Origin: Litoditis marina
Lineage: Eukaryota > Nematoda > Chromadorea > Rhabditida > Rhabditidae
Length of the DNA: 64,000 nucleotides
Reading direction: 5' to 3'
Assembly (NCBI GenBank): GCA_964036275.1
Contig: OZ038437.1
Location: forward strand, 20,631,027 to 20,695,026
The notes beneath the pieces are model-generated. The model saw only the letters and a list, made by a program, of their open reading frames with translations, did no database searches and had not been told where the DNA came from. The translations under genes were made by a program, and so were the position numbers. Numbering within the stretch: position 1 is the first letter of the stretch; each line of letters begins with the position of its first letter. Positions 13,701-22,762 of the stretch are shown here, piece after piece.

Positions 13701-15519
13701 CATCTTACTTGAAAAAACAGAAATTCGAAATTTCATTTTGTTAATTGAAATTTAATGTTTGTTTCTGATTACACCTTCTCAGAGAGTATGAAATGGAAGG
13801 TAAACTACTAATTGTTATCAAATTATTTCAGAATCTTCACATTTTGCGTGAATATAATAGGTATTCATATCACACGATTCCACAAACCTATAGTTTTCCA
13901 CTTTTCTAGAGTTCCAGGAGGGATATAATCTTCGGATGGACTGCCAGAATCAGGTTCTTGTGGCATTGGTGCTTAATAAAATATTTAGTTCGTTTATTAT
14001 TAAAAAAATTAGTTTTTCAAATATCAAATTTAATTTTGATCAGAAAATTGAATATATGCTGAATATATTCACATTAAATACATTTTATATGGATAATCAT
14101 ACCATACATAATAGTTCATGCACAATACACAATAGTTACCTGTAGAAGTAGAAGGTACACACTCCATTTCATCCGTCTTTTTTGGCTGGTCTTTCTTCTT
14201 ACGTGTACTACCTAATCTCCTCGAGAAGTAATCTAGAATAATGAATCCTTTCTTTATATTTCATATAAAAGATAGCTTCACTCATCTATTACAAACCTTC
14301 ACACTAAGATGTTTCATATTTAAATAATTTTTTTAAGAAGCCTTTTATGTTCATATATATCTTGAAACATATCAATCCGCATAGTTTGAATTAAAACTTC
14401 TACTATTGTGTTTTGTGTTCTGTGAGTGTGTTCAAACATACAAAACAGCTCTCAAAAAAGCATTTCAACAGTGTGATGGAAATATATATTACCTTTAACT
14501 TTGTTTCCTTTCTTCTTTCCCGGAACATATTCGTCACTTGATGATAATTCATCTAAAAATATTCATTTTCTTTAACAATTTCAGCAAACATAATCATTTG
14601 AGCAGAAATTCTAGATTTCCAAAATGATTTCCAACTTTTATTCGTCTGTATTCTTCTATTCTTATTCCTTATTTCATAGAATGTTTGAAAATATTTTCAC
14701 AAAATTGGAGTTTGCAATCATTCTAATGTTCGAATTTATACAAGAAAAATTTCAATATGCTTGATTTATACTATACCTTTGTTTGGAGAGCTGGGATGAG
14801 CAGGCGGAGTTTCTTTTTTACTTTTCCTTTTACAACCAATTTTCTCAAGGAGGCCTACAACTTCATTAAATATAAATAACTCAATTCAAATGAATAATTA
14901 AAAAAAAACTATCTACCCAAATTGAGTTGAATTGACATTAGAGTATTTGATACAAAAGACGGTTACAAAATACAAAACAATCTAACCATCTTGACTAAAT
15001 TGAGGTCAGAATGGAAGTTTAGTAACTAAGTCTGTTTTCCATTTGATACTCCTAATTAATCTCAATTACTTTCATACTTATAATGGAAAAATCAAATTAG
15101 TTATCTAATGAACTAAAATATAATTCCATACCTTTCTTAGAAGTAGATGGAGCAGCTTCATCATCTTCTGTTTCTTTTCCTTTTTCACCTCCCTTCTTCA
15201 CAATGGACCGTCGTAAACTTTTCCATCTTCGGTAAATACCTTAAATATTCTCTGTCAGGAATGTAATTGAAACATTTTCACCACCCTAGTTATTCTATAC
15301 ATAACATTAACATTATAACTCTCCAATAACCGAAAACATTTTCTCAGAAATGTACAAATGATAATATGTACCTGGCCTATCAGACTCGTCTTCATTTTCT
15401 CCTTCTTCTTCTTCTTTTTCCTCTTCCTCTTTGCTCTCTTCCTCTTCTTTTTTCTCTTCCTCATCCGATTTTTTTCCTTTTTTTCGTTCACGCAGACTTT
15501 TCATTCTCTTGAACACCAT
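1990..15519 (-). CDS. Helitron RepHel replicase-helicase, copy 1 (31 exons, intact)
   Basis: The protein is predicted to nick, unwind and copy Helitron DNA by rolling-circle replication in the nucleus. Exons (5' to 3'): 15519-15372, 15239-15132, 14854-14777, 14552-14493, 14232-14140, 13971-13888, 13670-13362, 13002-12731, 12554-12399, 11940-11773, 11372-11020, 10813-10729, 10450-10289, 10036-9977, 9755-9693, 9426-9236, 8903-8702, 8434-8305, 7968-7257, 6998-6621, 6241-6085, 5726-5574, 5403-5283, 5113-5007, 4735-4580, 4256-4124, 3904-3657, 3482-3216, 3098-2955, 2733-2641, 2328-1990. They sum to 5,730 bp, giving 1,909 residues plus stop, and every junction keeps frame. Domains: charged N-terminus 1-50; YRxKHPED-type repeats about 214-270; CxxC...CC at 308-323; Rep motif FDTFTANVHW about 851-860; HUH as H929-A-H931; tyrosines Y1078 and Y1082; Walker A GTGGCGKT 1479-1486; WDEA 1558-1561; GGDFRQ 1596-1601; motif V around SQGQT 1851; motif VI ending ALSR about 1879. 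I chose the start at 15519 because a TTTTTAG acceptor-like site lies just upstream in both copies. All introns are GT-AG except the GC-AG intron after 5574. Exon calls are by eye, supported by the second copy. Confidence 0.9.
5007..6998 (-). other. Copy 1 exons 20-24: Rep-helicase connecting region
   Basis: Exon 20 (6621-6998) continues into the Helitron region with VYDEVAMIEDMRVCTANEAAWDL and VHLPDEE, both typical of the segment following the tyrosine motif. Exon 22 (5574-5726) encodes MTSELEWIFALREAAEVQLP and FCAVKDPLKLWNMFK. Exon 23 has HALYHIQSGLRYHG. The intron after exon 22 starts with GC instead of GT in both copies. Exon 24 is a short hydrophilic linker before the helicase. Confidence 0.85.
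5573..5573 (-). other. GC-AG splice donor after exon 22
   Basis: Reading the minus strand, exon 22 ends in TTCAAG followed by GCGAGT, and the next acceptor TTTAG opens exon 23 in phase 0. The same GC donor stands at 23598 in copy 2 and at the matching place in copy 3. No GT donor nearby keeps the WNMFKADFCERR reading that fits the family. Confidence 0.7.
7257..9426 (-). other. Copy 1 exons 16-19: Rep (HUH) endonuclease domain
   Basis: Exon 17 encodes GSPRFQQKLFED followed by DIFDTFTANVHW, the first Rep motif of Helitrons. Exon 19 (7257-7968) encodes EFQQRGPPHAHI, the metal-binding HUH motif (His929, His931), and LKYIFKYLFKGF, with two tyrosines four positions apart (Y1078, Y1082) in the position of the paired catalytic tyrosines. 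All residues needed for nicking and strand transfer are present. Exon 19 also has many Cys and His between these motifs. Plus-strand frames at 7266-7502 and 7658-7972 are shadows. Confidence 0.92.
9693..10813 (-). other. Copy 1 exons 12-15: acidic linker
   Basis: Four small exons (10813-10729, 10450-10289, 10036-9977, 9755-9693) encode about 123 residues rich in Asp, Glu and Ser, for example DLEESDAEVDEN and DLDDDSGE. No catalytic motif is visible. Amino-acid change between copies is higher here than in the Rep and helicase exons, as expected for a flexible linker between the N-terminal and Rep domains. Confidence 0.7.
11020..11940 (-). other. Copy 1 exons 10-11: Helitron N-core with YPLLFPHGE motif
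   Basis: Exon 10 (11773-11940) encodes 56 residues, with HNRF and LRLRIVDTKN. Exon 11 (11020-11372) contains YPLLFPHGESGW, a signature of Helitron helicase-like N-terminal domains. Copy 1 keeps the same frame as copy 2 even though it lacks an early Met. The intervening intron carries two exact copies of the dispersed motif AGATCAAACTACAA, at 11989-12002 just upstream of exon 10 and at 12137-12150. Confidence 0.8.
12399..13002 (-). other. Copy 1 exons 8-9: Helitron zinc-finger-like segment and start of conserved core
   Basis: Exon 8 encodes CPFCGALHLPGARICC, the CxxC...CC arrangement found N-terminal to the Rep domain in Helitron proteins (C308, C311, C322, C323). It is followed by a Pro-rich VPPFPKMPEPL stretch. 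Exon 9 continues with FTSAALPRNSKYPKFGNYYL, aligned in position with the conserved segment in other Helitrons. The role is probably single-stranded DNA or terminus recognition (inference from the family). Confidence 0.8.
13362..13670 (-). other. Copy 1 exon 7: 17-18-residue YRxKHPED repeats
   Basis: After NLTGIEEQRLHQ the exon encodes three degenerate repeats of about 17 residues with the pattern (N/E)YRxKHP(E/D)D...HAxR, ending in HAKRQKKYIHKN. Conserved Tyr, Arg, His and Pro at fixed spacing suggest short basic amphipathic helices that could bind nucleic acid. Copy 2 has five repeats here, a 99-bp expansion that keeps frame. Reading frames on the plus strand at 13401-13676 and the second minus frame at 13281-13655 are by-products of the repeat and not genes. 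Confidence 0.8.
13888..15519 (-). other. Copy 1 exons 1-6: charged, low-complexity N-terminal region
   Basis: Six small exons encode about 190 residues without a domain I recognise. Exon 1 is a Lys-rich start followed by a long Glu/Lys run. Exons 2-5 are basic, Ser/Thr- and Lys-rich, with nuclear-localisation-like KRK and KKKK clusters. Exon 6 holds a conserved PSEDYIPPGTLEKWKTI stretch. Introns 1-6 all fall in phase 1, a regular pattern that suggests exon duplication or modular growth. Between the copies this region differs by in-frame insertions in exons 1 and 5 (18 bp each in copy 2). It may serve nuclear entry or protein-protein contact, which is inference only. The Lys-rich frame at 15255-15491 is a shadow of exon 1. 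Confidence 0.75.
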
Positions 15520-16040
15520 TTTCTCTAAAAACCATACAAAATAGAATATAGACAATTTGTTTTTCAATGAGAAATTATATCTATTGAACGATAAATTTAA
15601 TAACAAATTAATTAACGCCTAATTATAATACTGAATTGACGAAACCTCTTCGAGAAATTGATAAAATTGAAATTAAACACACCGAATTTTTAACCAACTG
15701 CTTCGAGAGAATACTTGATCGAAAATGATTCATTTCTACAAAATTGAAATTAAACACACCGAATTTTTAACCAACTGCTTCGAGAGAATACTTGATCGAA
15801 AATGATTCATTTCTACTGTTTTCACGTCTACTGTTTTCACGTAAATAAAAGTTTTCCGAATAGAACCAATATAAACGGTCAAAAATAGAAAAGACATTGA
15901 TCAGATGGGATGGAAAGCATATCAGCTCTATGCGTGGTGGTGCTGTTGTTACAAACCGTCTTCGTTCATTACATTAAACTACAAAACAGACGAATTATGT
16001 CTACATTTGTGGAATTTCAAGAGAAAAACTCATATAAATA
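15520..16040 (-). promoter_or_regulatory. 5' flank of copy 1 RepHel gene (putative promoter/leader)
   Basis: This 520-bp non-coding stretch lies upstream of the start codon. Directly before the ATG the minus strand reads TTTTTAG then AGAAA, an acceptor-like site conserved in copy 2, consistent with a 5' leader intron or a spliced-leader site. A 77-bp direct tandem duplication occupies 15663-15739 and 15740-15816, containing CCAACTGCTTCGAGAGAATA. Copy 2 has only one such segment. A core promoter element cannot be identified with confidence. Confidence 0.4.
15663..15816. repeat. 77-bp tandem duplication upstream of copy 1 gene
   Basis: Two adjacent copies, 15663-15739 and 15740-15816, match base for base over the region compared, which indicates a recent event. 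Right after it a 15-bp phrase containing TGTTTTCACGT is itself doubled in both Helitron copies. Confidence 0.85.
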
Positions 16041-16057
16041 GTATTTAAAATTATTGT

Positions 16058-17732
16058 TACTTCATTGAATAGTGTAATTGTAACATTTTTGGACTATTTC
16101 CTACTTGTTCTAAGAGTTTCAGAAAGTTTGAACGAAGTTCATTTCTGACGTCTTCTGACATTCTGAATATTACTCGCCGTTACTTAGAATTCATATAGTC
16201 TTCACCTATGAGTATGATATACGGTTTGCAATAGCTTGGAGCCCAATAGGAACTATTAAAAAGAACTTGACTTTTTTGCTAGTGAAATGCTTGGTATATG
16301 ACGTCATCAATTGATGGTTTGATCTTGAAACTTAAAACTACTATGACTTGGTTCATTTTTTTCCGATCTGCTTCGTGTTTGACTTTCTGAGTTGTTCATG
16401 AGTAGTGGAATGCAATGACACTAAAATTGAAATCACATCTATCTCCATAACGATTTTAACGCGATATCGTATTTATTGCGCTAAAAAAATCAATAGTTGA
16501 CCTTTGACCTTAATGCTCTGGCAGTACAATCTTTATTCAATACTGGTCCTGTCCTATGAGTTTCAAGTCGTTCCGATTGTTTAGACGGTCAGGAGAGGCG
16601 TGGGAAAATGTTGAGTCCGAGGTAGCTTAAAAGTGAGCCTATTTGCGCCGTATATAGTACGGGTTGGACTTTTGAAACTCGAATAACTCGAGCACGGCTG
16701 AATGGTTTTGCCTAATTTTTTACATTATTTGCCGGTCTATTGACCTTCGTTTATGGACAAAATTTGGGTCATACTGCATGAGTTTGGCTGTTTCACTTTT
16801 TTCTAAAAAAACGTCTTAAAAAATTATTTTTGAGAAATTCAAAAATCTGTCACATACAAACTTTTTTAATTCTTTATGCGCATCTTATGTACAAATCTCA
16901 GAGATTCAATCACATTTTGAACATATGCCCCACCGAAATGAATGAAATTTTTTGTTGATTTTTATCAACGCTCACAGAACACCCATCATATGATAGAATG
17001 TTTATTGCTTATAAAGTTAAGTACCTGACAATCAACTCTATATACTATAGAAATAAAAAGACGAATAGTTTATTGGAACCTTCTTTTGTAGCCTCGTTTA
17101 TGAGGTGCTATGTTTCATATCAGAGATCACCAAAAATCGATACTTGATCTTTGATCTTTCATATTGCAGATGTATACTCAGTAGGTCATGACACATCCTG
17201 TGTCACAATATGAACAGATGAGGACCATTTTAAAACAGTTCGGAAATCCCAAAATGTTCCGGAAATTTCTCGAATCCGGAGGATGTTGCGAAATTCTTGA
17301 CGATATTGAGCCAATAGAAGGGACTTCTGGAGAGTTCAACCAGCCAGAAATTTTAAGGTCATATCTACAACATACGCGGTATGAGGAATGAAAGTAGCAA
17401 AAAATTATACTTTTTTCTAATTCATGTAACTGTTTCCGGAAACGTTTCCGGCAAAAAGCGCTCGACAGAAACATTTGACTTCAGAATACAGGCTTTCATG
17501 TGCAGTATCTCTGAAATTTTGCTCTCCAACTTAAGGCCTTAAAAAATCAATAAATCAATATCATTGATTTTTCTTAGACACCACGACCTTAGATTTTAGT
17601 GACATAATTGATGGTCATACTATTTAGTGCTGATTGTTCCATGCCGGGTGCCGTCCCGTCCCGTCATTTAGCACGATTTTCTCTAGGGTGGTGACTAGCC
17701 GGTCACGCGGCTCTCGCCGCGTGCCCGTCTAG
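16058..17732 (+). repeat. 1.8-kb array unit between Helitrons 1 and 2 (5'-truncated, tail type A)
   Basis: The unit starts within module I at the sequence matching ACTTCGTGAAACAATG and runs through module I landmarks: the TGACGTCATCAATTGATGG block near 16300 and GCGCCGTATATAGTACGGG near 16650. Module II opens with CTGTTTCA at 16788-16795 and carries the usual palindromes. It ends with the CTAG-bounded hairpin at 17695-17732. Its pentamer tract is very short (CGTCC). The 67-codon frame at 17188-17391 matches that of other units. Confidence 0.85.
17695..17732. repeat. GC-rich CTAG-bounded hairpin
   Basis: The imperfect inverted repeat runs CTAGCCGGTCACGCGG / CCGCGTGCCCGTCTAG. Two of 17 positions fail to pair, and the short loop here is CTCTCG rather than the usual CTCACG. 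The same element closes nearly every unit in the array. Confidence 0.85.
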
Positions 17733-18134
17733 CGTGCATGTTAGCTATGTTTTGCAACTTTATTCAAAGTTGTTGTCACGTTTCTTACTTTTTTTTGAAC
17801 GTTTCAAACAGCTTCGAGTAGTTTGACGACTTGACGCCTTCTGGCCTTCAGAATCTTATCTGACGTGATTGTCACTTCGTGAAACAATGTGATCGTAACA
17901 TGTTTGAACGTTTTTTACTTGTCCTGGGAGTTTTGGAGAGTTTGAACGAAGTTAATTGTTTACGTCTTCTAGACTTTCGAATTTCACTCATAGTTACTTA
18001 GAATTCACATATTTTTCACGTATGAGTATAACCCATGTGTTGTAGCTTGAAGGTCGGAAGAACAAAGAAAACTTTTTTTGTTAGTGAAATGATTGGTATG
18101 TGACGTCATCAATTGATTATTTGATCTTGCGAAT
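17733..18134 (+). repeat. Diverged fragment of module I (tail type A)
   Basis: It begins CGTGCATGTTAGCTATG straight after the hairpin and follows type A module I to the block TGACGTCATCAATTGATTATTTGATCTTG, where it stops. It differs from the array units at many more positions than they differ from each other, so it is an older or non-homogenised piece. From 18135 the sequence is unique to this locus. Confidence 0.8.
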
Positions 18135-19666
18135 TGAAATACATGTATATTATTTCAATTGCTTCTGAACATATATGTTGCTTTAGTTTTAAAATATTAA
18201 TTGTCTTCAGAATATCCAATTAGATAGACACTTATGGTAAGATTGGTGTGTCATAGGCGATAATTGGAGTATGCATTAATTACAATTCAATCGCTTCGGC
18301 CAAAGACAATCCTAAAAGATGTAACCTCAATTAACTATAAAAGGCGGGACAGTATTTTCAATTAGTATTGTTCCATTATAGATTTTTATGAGTAGTTTAC
18401 TGCGGTTATTGACTCCATAAATATCATTCATTCTTACTCTTTTGGAGCGTATTCTTCTGAAATGATTGCATATTAAACTGGCTTTGATATCAAACTACAA
18501 TTTGAAAGCTCAAAGTTTTGTCATCTTTCCACTCGTTTCGTTCTCCATTCTTGTTAATTCTTTTCATCATGAAACTATATAAAACGTACATTTCTCTAAA
18601 CTTGTTAACGTGTTCAATCTTCATTGAACAGGTTCTAAACTTTTCGTTTCTGCACGTCCAACTTCTTGTAATATAACTTTTTTGAATTAAGTTTTTCGTC
18701 TTCGATAAGCCGGTTTTCTGATTCATGAGAAAACAAGTTTATTTGATTGATGGTTCAAAACAAAGTCTTCTTACATACTGCATATTATTGGCGCTTAGAT
18801 CAAACTACAATTTACATTTTCAACACAGATGTCACTATTCTCTGATTTGTAGTCAGCTAGTGAGCATTTTGAGTGCTTCTCCATACACCTTCCGAATCAA
18901 TACTCCTCTGTTGTTCCCAAAACTCATTCACAGTTTTGGCTTTGTGTCTTTTTGCTATACTTGTTGTTCTTTATTCTCTCTATTCAGCTATGAAGTCTGT
19001 TTACAATCTAACGTGTTTTTCAGTATTTTCACTTGTAATAACATGTTCATCTTAGTAAAAACAAGTTTTCTGGACTCTCTACTTGCGTACTTTTCTCGGA
19101 ATCAACTTTTCTTAGCAGTTTCGAATTAGTATACTTTGTGACTTAGATCAAACTACAATTTACATTTCCAAAGTCCATTGTGACAAAATTCATTTCTTCT
19201 TCTGATTCTTCTTTACTATTTTGAACGATTTGAAATTTACTTAACGAAATAATTGTTTTCATTAATTTTAATAGATTTCTATGAGATTGATCAGATACGA
19301 AAACGGTTCAGTAAACGAAACAGTTTCATCACGTTTCTTGATTAGTATTTAATGGTATGCAAATGAGTAACCACGTAAACATGTTTGTTAATTTCATGCA
19401 GAACAGTAACTTCCTTACATTAGATGACTTTGCTTGTATTTGCTTTTCTCTCTTTATTCATCTTTCTTAATCAATACAAAAAGTAATAATCTCAGATTTC
19501 AACTATATGTGTATTTCCTGAACCTAACTATTACTGTATGTCCAGTACAAAACATGTGAATACTGATTGTATTTTACTTTTTCGAATACTTTCGAGTTTT
19601 TCCGTGAACAAAACACTTGTTTTAATATTTATCATTTCCATATGATAATTAATGTATGAAAACGGA
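18135..19666 (-). other. 3' flank of copy 2 RepHel gene
   Basis: This is non-coding. It holds two exact AGATCAAACTACAA motifs (18797-18810, 19145-19158) and a variant near 18490. The 134-codon frame at 18725-19129 is hydrophobic and rich in Leu, Phe and Ser. Its counterpart in copy 1 is shorter and in a different frame, so I do not call it a gene. The stem TTATCAT...ATGATAA near the stop codon is conserved with copy 1. Confidence 0.55.
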
Positions 19667-22600
19667 TCAAACCAAAGCATCCCTGTAAACGACATTAGCA
19701 GTCCGGCGACGCTTTTCCTTGTTTGAATTGTAGACCTTGATATTCTCGAACTTTCCCACTCTTGACAACGCCACAAACATCTGTCCATGAGTGAAAACTG
19801 GACTTCTGAGTAGAATGCCAACACGATCGAAAGTCTGCCCCTGACTTTTGTTGATAGTGAGGGCATAGGCCAGACGAATGGGGAACTGTCTTCTAACGAA
19901 AGCCAGTTCTCTGGTTGGAGCAGCAGATGTCTTGAGATCACATCGATGTAGGAACACAGTTTCGGGCGTATTTGACTTCTTGTCAATAGGAGTGCAGGTC
20001 ACAACCTGGAAATCAAACTTGTAACTGTCCAGAATGACATGTATTTAATCAGTAAAAAGTGAAACTGTTTAGGTTTAATTTCAATAATGATCTAGTAATG
20101 AAAAACACTATGCTATTTTAGTGGTTTTTTGTATTATACTGAATCATATTTTTCTACTGCATTCCAGTTACATAATTGTAGTTGACTCAAAGACATGTAG
20201 TTAGATCTCTTGCACACAGCAGAAACTCATGTACATAGCCTGTTGGAAGAGAGAGGCGCTATAATTTCCCTAAATGAAAACCTAATATTTAATTTAAGAA
20301 CTTTTTCATGATATAACTTAGATTCTTACGTTTGGAGAAATTTTCTTGACTTGTAGACGTGTTCCGTTGCAGAGAGATTGGGCAACACTGAGATTCCGCA
20401 ATAGTATAACAATTGAACCGACCTTAATAAAAGTAATTTTAAAAACAACGTTACCAAGTAGAGTTCTTAATTACTTAGCTCTTTAAGGACAGAATTGAAC
20501 AACTCTTTTCTGATTTTAGATTTACCTAACTATTGATTTCAAGATGATCTTTTGGACAACTTATTTTTATTAGAAATTTATTATTGTTGTATACGCAGTT
20601 GAAGTTTTAAATTCACCTTCAAATTCAATTTGTGGGGTGGAAGCCCAGATGGAGTCAAACCAGCATAACACTCTGGGTCGAGAGCTGCGAATCCTCTCTC
20701 AGAATCATAGGTATCAATAGAAAGTAACTCAATATTTTCACCATTCACCATTCTCAGAATCTGAAAGTATTATATAAGTTTTGTATCACCACGTACATCA
20801 TTTTTGAACGACATCCAAAACATCTGAAAAAAGTTAGTTGTTAAAAATTAATGATTTGACGAAAACGTAAGTGAATCGTGATATTTACCTTTTCATTTGT
20901 AGCCAGAGCCGTACGATTGTCCACACAAAGAATAGCACGAGATTGTTTGGTGGGGTCTTGCAGAGTGTCAGCATCGTAGATATTCTGGATGAGTTCCCTC
21001 TCTGAATTGACCAGCCATTCCACAGGTAGATCAAATTCTTGGAATGCTTCTCTCATGTGCACATCTTCATTGATAGAACCATCTCCCACAGACTTCAACC
21101 AAGCAGCGAATCTTCTATCCTTCTTTGCACGCATATTGTAACGGAGGTGGAGAACCTGAGAAATAAAAACTAACATTTTCCATTCTATAGTCCGTTTTAC
21201 CTCTACATGAACCTCTACAGTATTTGATCAAAGAAATCTATTCTGTTGTTATACTCTGTTTCACCAATCGATGTTCTCCTACAGTAATCTGTCAAATGAA
21301 AAGGCTGGCTTTCTCTAATGAGTAATTCATAATTTTGGTTTCAAACGTTTAGAGTTTGTTGTAGTATACATTCAGAAGACACTTCCCAAATTCTATTATA
21401 AATCGAAAAACGCCAACATACCAAACTTTTACTTCAAAGTTTGAGCATTTTACTGTAGAGGGGTATAGGTGTGTGGAACAAACTATATCCACATAGATTT
21501 CTCAGAACCTTGAATTTTGTACCTTTTTCCACCTTGAAATAACATTTGATAGTTTCTTCCATGACTTGTTTATTATAAATTCCTTTATTTCAGTATTTGA
21601 GTTCAAGCTCATAAACTAATCGTTTTTCAGTATATTATCATAATGTTTGAAACTACAAAATTAAAATAACTTATTATGTACCTTGAGTTGATTCCATAGA
21701 TCACTTCTCCTGATAGTGTAGTTCACTACTGAAGCGTCTCTCACACCAGTAACAATAGGTAGAGTCTGGCGGAAATCTCCGCCAAACACGAATGTGACTC
21801 CTCCAAACAAAAATGCGTCTTTCTCGGGATGAAGTCGACAGAAAAGTTCATGTACAGCAATGAGAATACGGTAGTCTGACATCGTAGCCTCGTCCCACAG
21901 TACCACAGTAACTTCACGTAGATCAGCAGCTAAATGGAAAATCTTTGTAGTGATAAGAAAAGAGAATTCATAATTGTTAATAGACGGTTCTCTTAGTTCT
22001 TTTATTTCAATTGAGACATTATTTGTATGTTGTTTCATTTCACGATGTTTTAGTTTGATCTGTTGTCATTCGATTAGAATTTGTGAACTATGACGTATTG
22101 AGATCAAACTACAACAAAATCATTGTCTCTCACTATATTGATGTGAACACGTTTTACCTGTTGCACTCTCGAATTGTACTCGACAATTCATTCCTTCCTC
22201 AGTAGTCAATGGGATGGAGAATGTCCTATGAGCAGTAGCACCATTAGGAAGAAGAGTGGCGGCAATGCCGGTGTGCGCAACAGTGAGAACCTAAATAGTT
22301 TTGAGTGACGACTGAATAGATTCATTTCCATAAAAGTTCTAAATGTTGCAGATCATTTTGCTTATGCACTGTAGGAGATTGCATAGGAGTAATGAAAACT
22401 ATAGAGTTGGAATCGTATATTTTTTATGCAGAAATGATAAGTACTATTGCTTTTAGCGATTTTCTTAGTGAAGAATAACTGAAAAATGGTATAAACACTT
22501 CATATATCATATATTAAAAAAAATTTCAGTTTTCTCAATAGTTATTCAATTTTAGCAATCAATCACAGTCACACATGTTCATATATTAGAATGAAGATAT

Positions 22601-22762
22601 ACTAACCTTGTGACCTTTGGCAATCAAACTGTAGTAGAGAGATTTGTAGACAAACGTTTTCCCGCAACCACCCGTTCCTTCCAGAAAAAAAGACTCATTC
22701 TTCTCATCAACTACCGAAGAAATGATAGTTTGGAAGACTTCCAGTTGTTCAGAGTTCATTTT
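19667..22762 (-). other. Copy 2 exons 25-31: SF1B helicase
   Basis: Walker A, WDEA, GGDFRQ and motifs V/VI are all present. The intron between exons 27 and 28 (21156-21681) is about 350 bp longer than in copy 1 (3483-3656), an insertion or deletion that does not touch coding sequence. Confidence 0.9.

Larger units (their letters stand above)
929..16050 (-). mobile_element. Helitron copy 1, complete coding region
   Basis: This is a rolling-circle (Helitron) transposon of about 15 kb whose single recognised gene is on the minus strand, so the element's 5' end lies near 16050. Sequence colinear with copy 2 runs from about 929 (copy 2 about 18634) to about 16041 (copy 2 about 33851). It is inserted in 1.8-kb repeat sequence on both sides. 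The right flank resumes the unit within the sequence matching ACTTCGTGAAACAATG. The left flank stops at TATAGGGTGG. About 490 bp present at the low-coordinate end of copy 2 have no counterpart here, so the 3' end may be truncated. I did not find an unambiguous 3' CTRR with hairpin or 5' TC terminus. The boundaries are those of homology, not proven ends. Confidence 0.85.

Noticed and set aside
15255..15491. Lys/Arg-rich frame overlapping exon 1, and the Phe-rich plus-strand frame at 33183-33368
   Set aside because: Alternative frames of the GAA/GAG-rich low-complexity exon 1.
929..16050. Element considered as a Helentron/Helitron2 type carrying an endonuclease domain
   Set aside because: The predicted protein ends shortly after helicase motif VI, and no apurinic-endonuclease-like or RPA-like domain was seen in the spliced reading.
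17178..17474. 98-codon antisense frame in module II (also 51901-52197, 53726-54022, 55546-55842)
   Set aside because: It is the complement of the same repeated segment, with no start context or family resemblance. Both strands stay open because the repeat is young.
17695..17732. Hairpin considered as a tRNA or a classical terminal inverted repeat of a cut-and-paste transposon
   Set aside because: It lacks tRNA arms or A/B boxes, and it is a single local hairpin between units rather than two distant inverted ends with a target duplication.
18725..19129. 134-codon hydrophobic frame in the 3' flank of copy 2
   Set aside because: Copy 1 has stops and shifts at the matching place, and no domain is visible.
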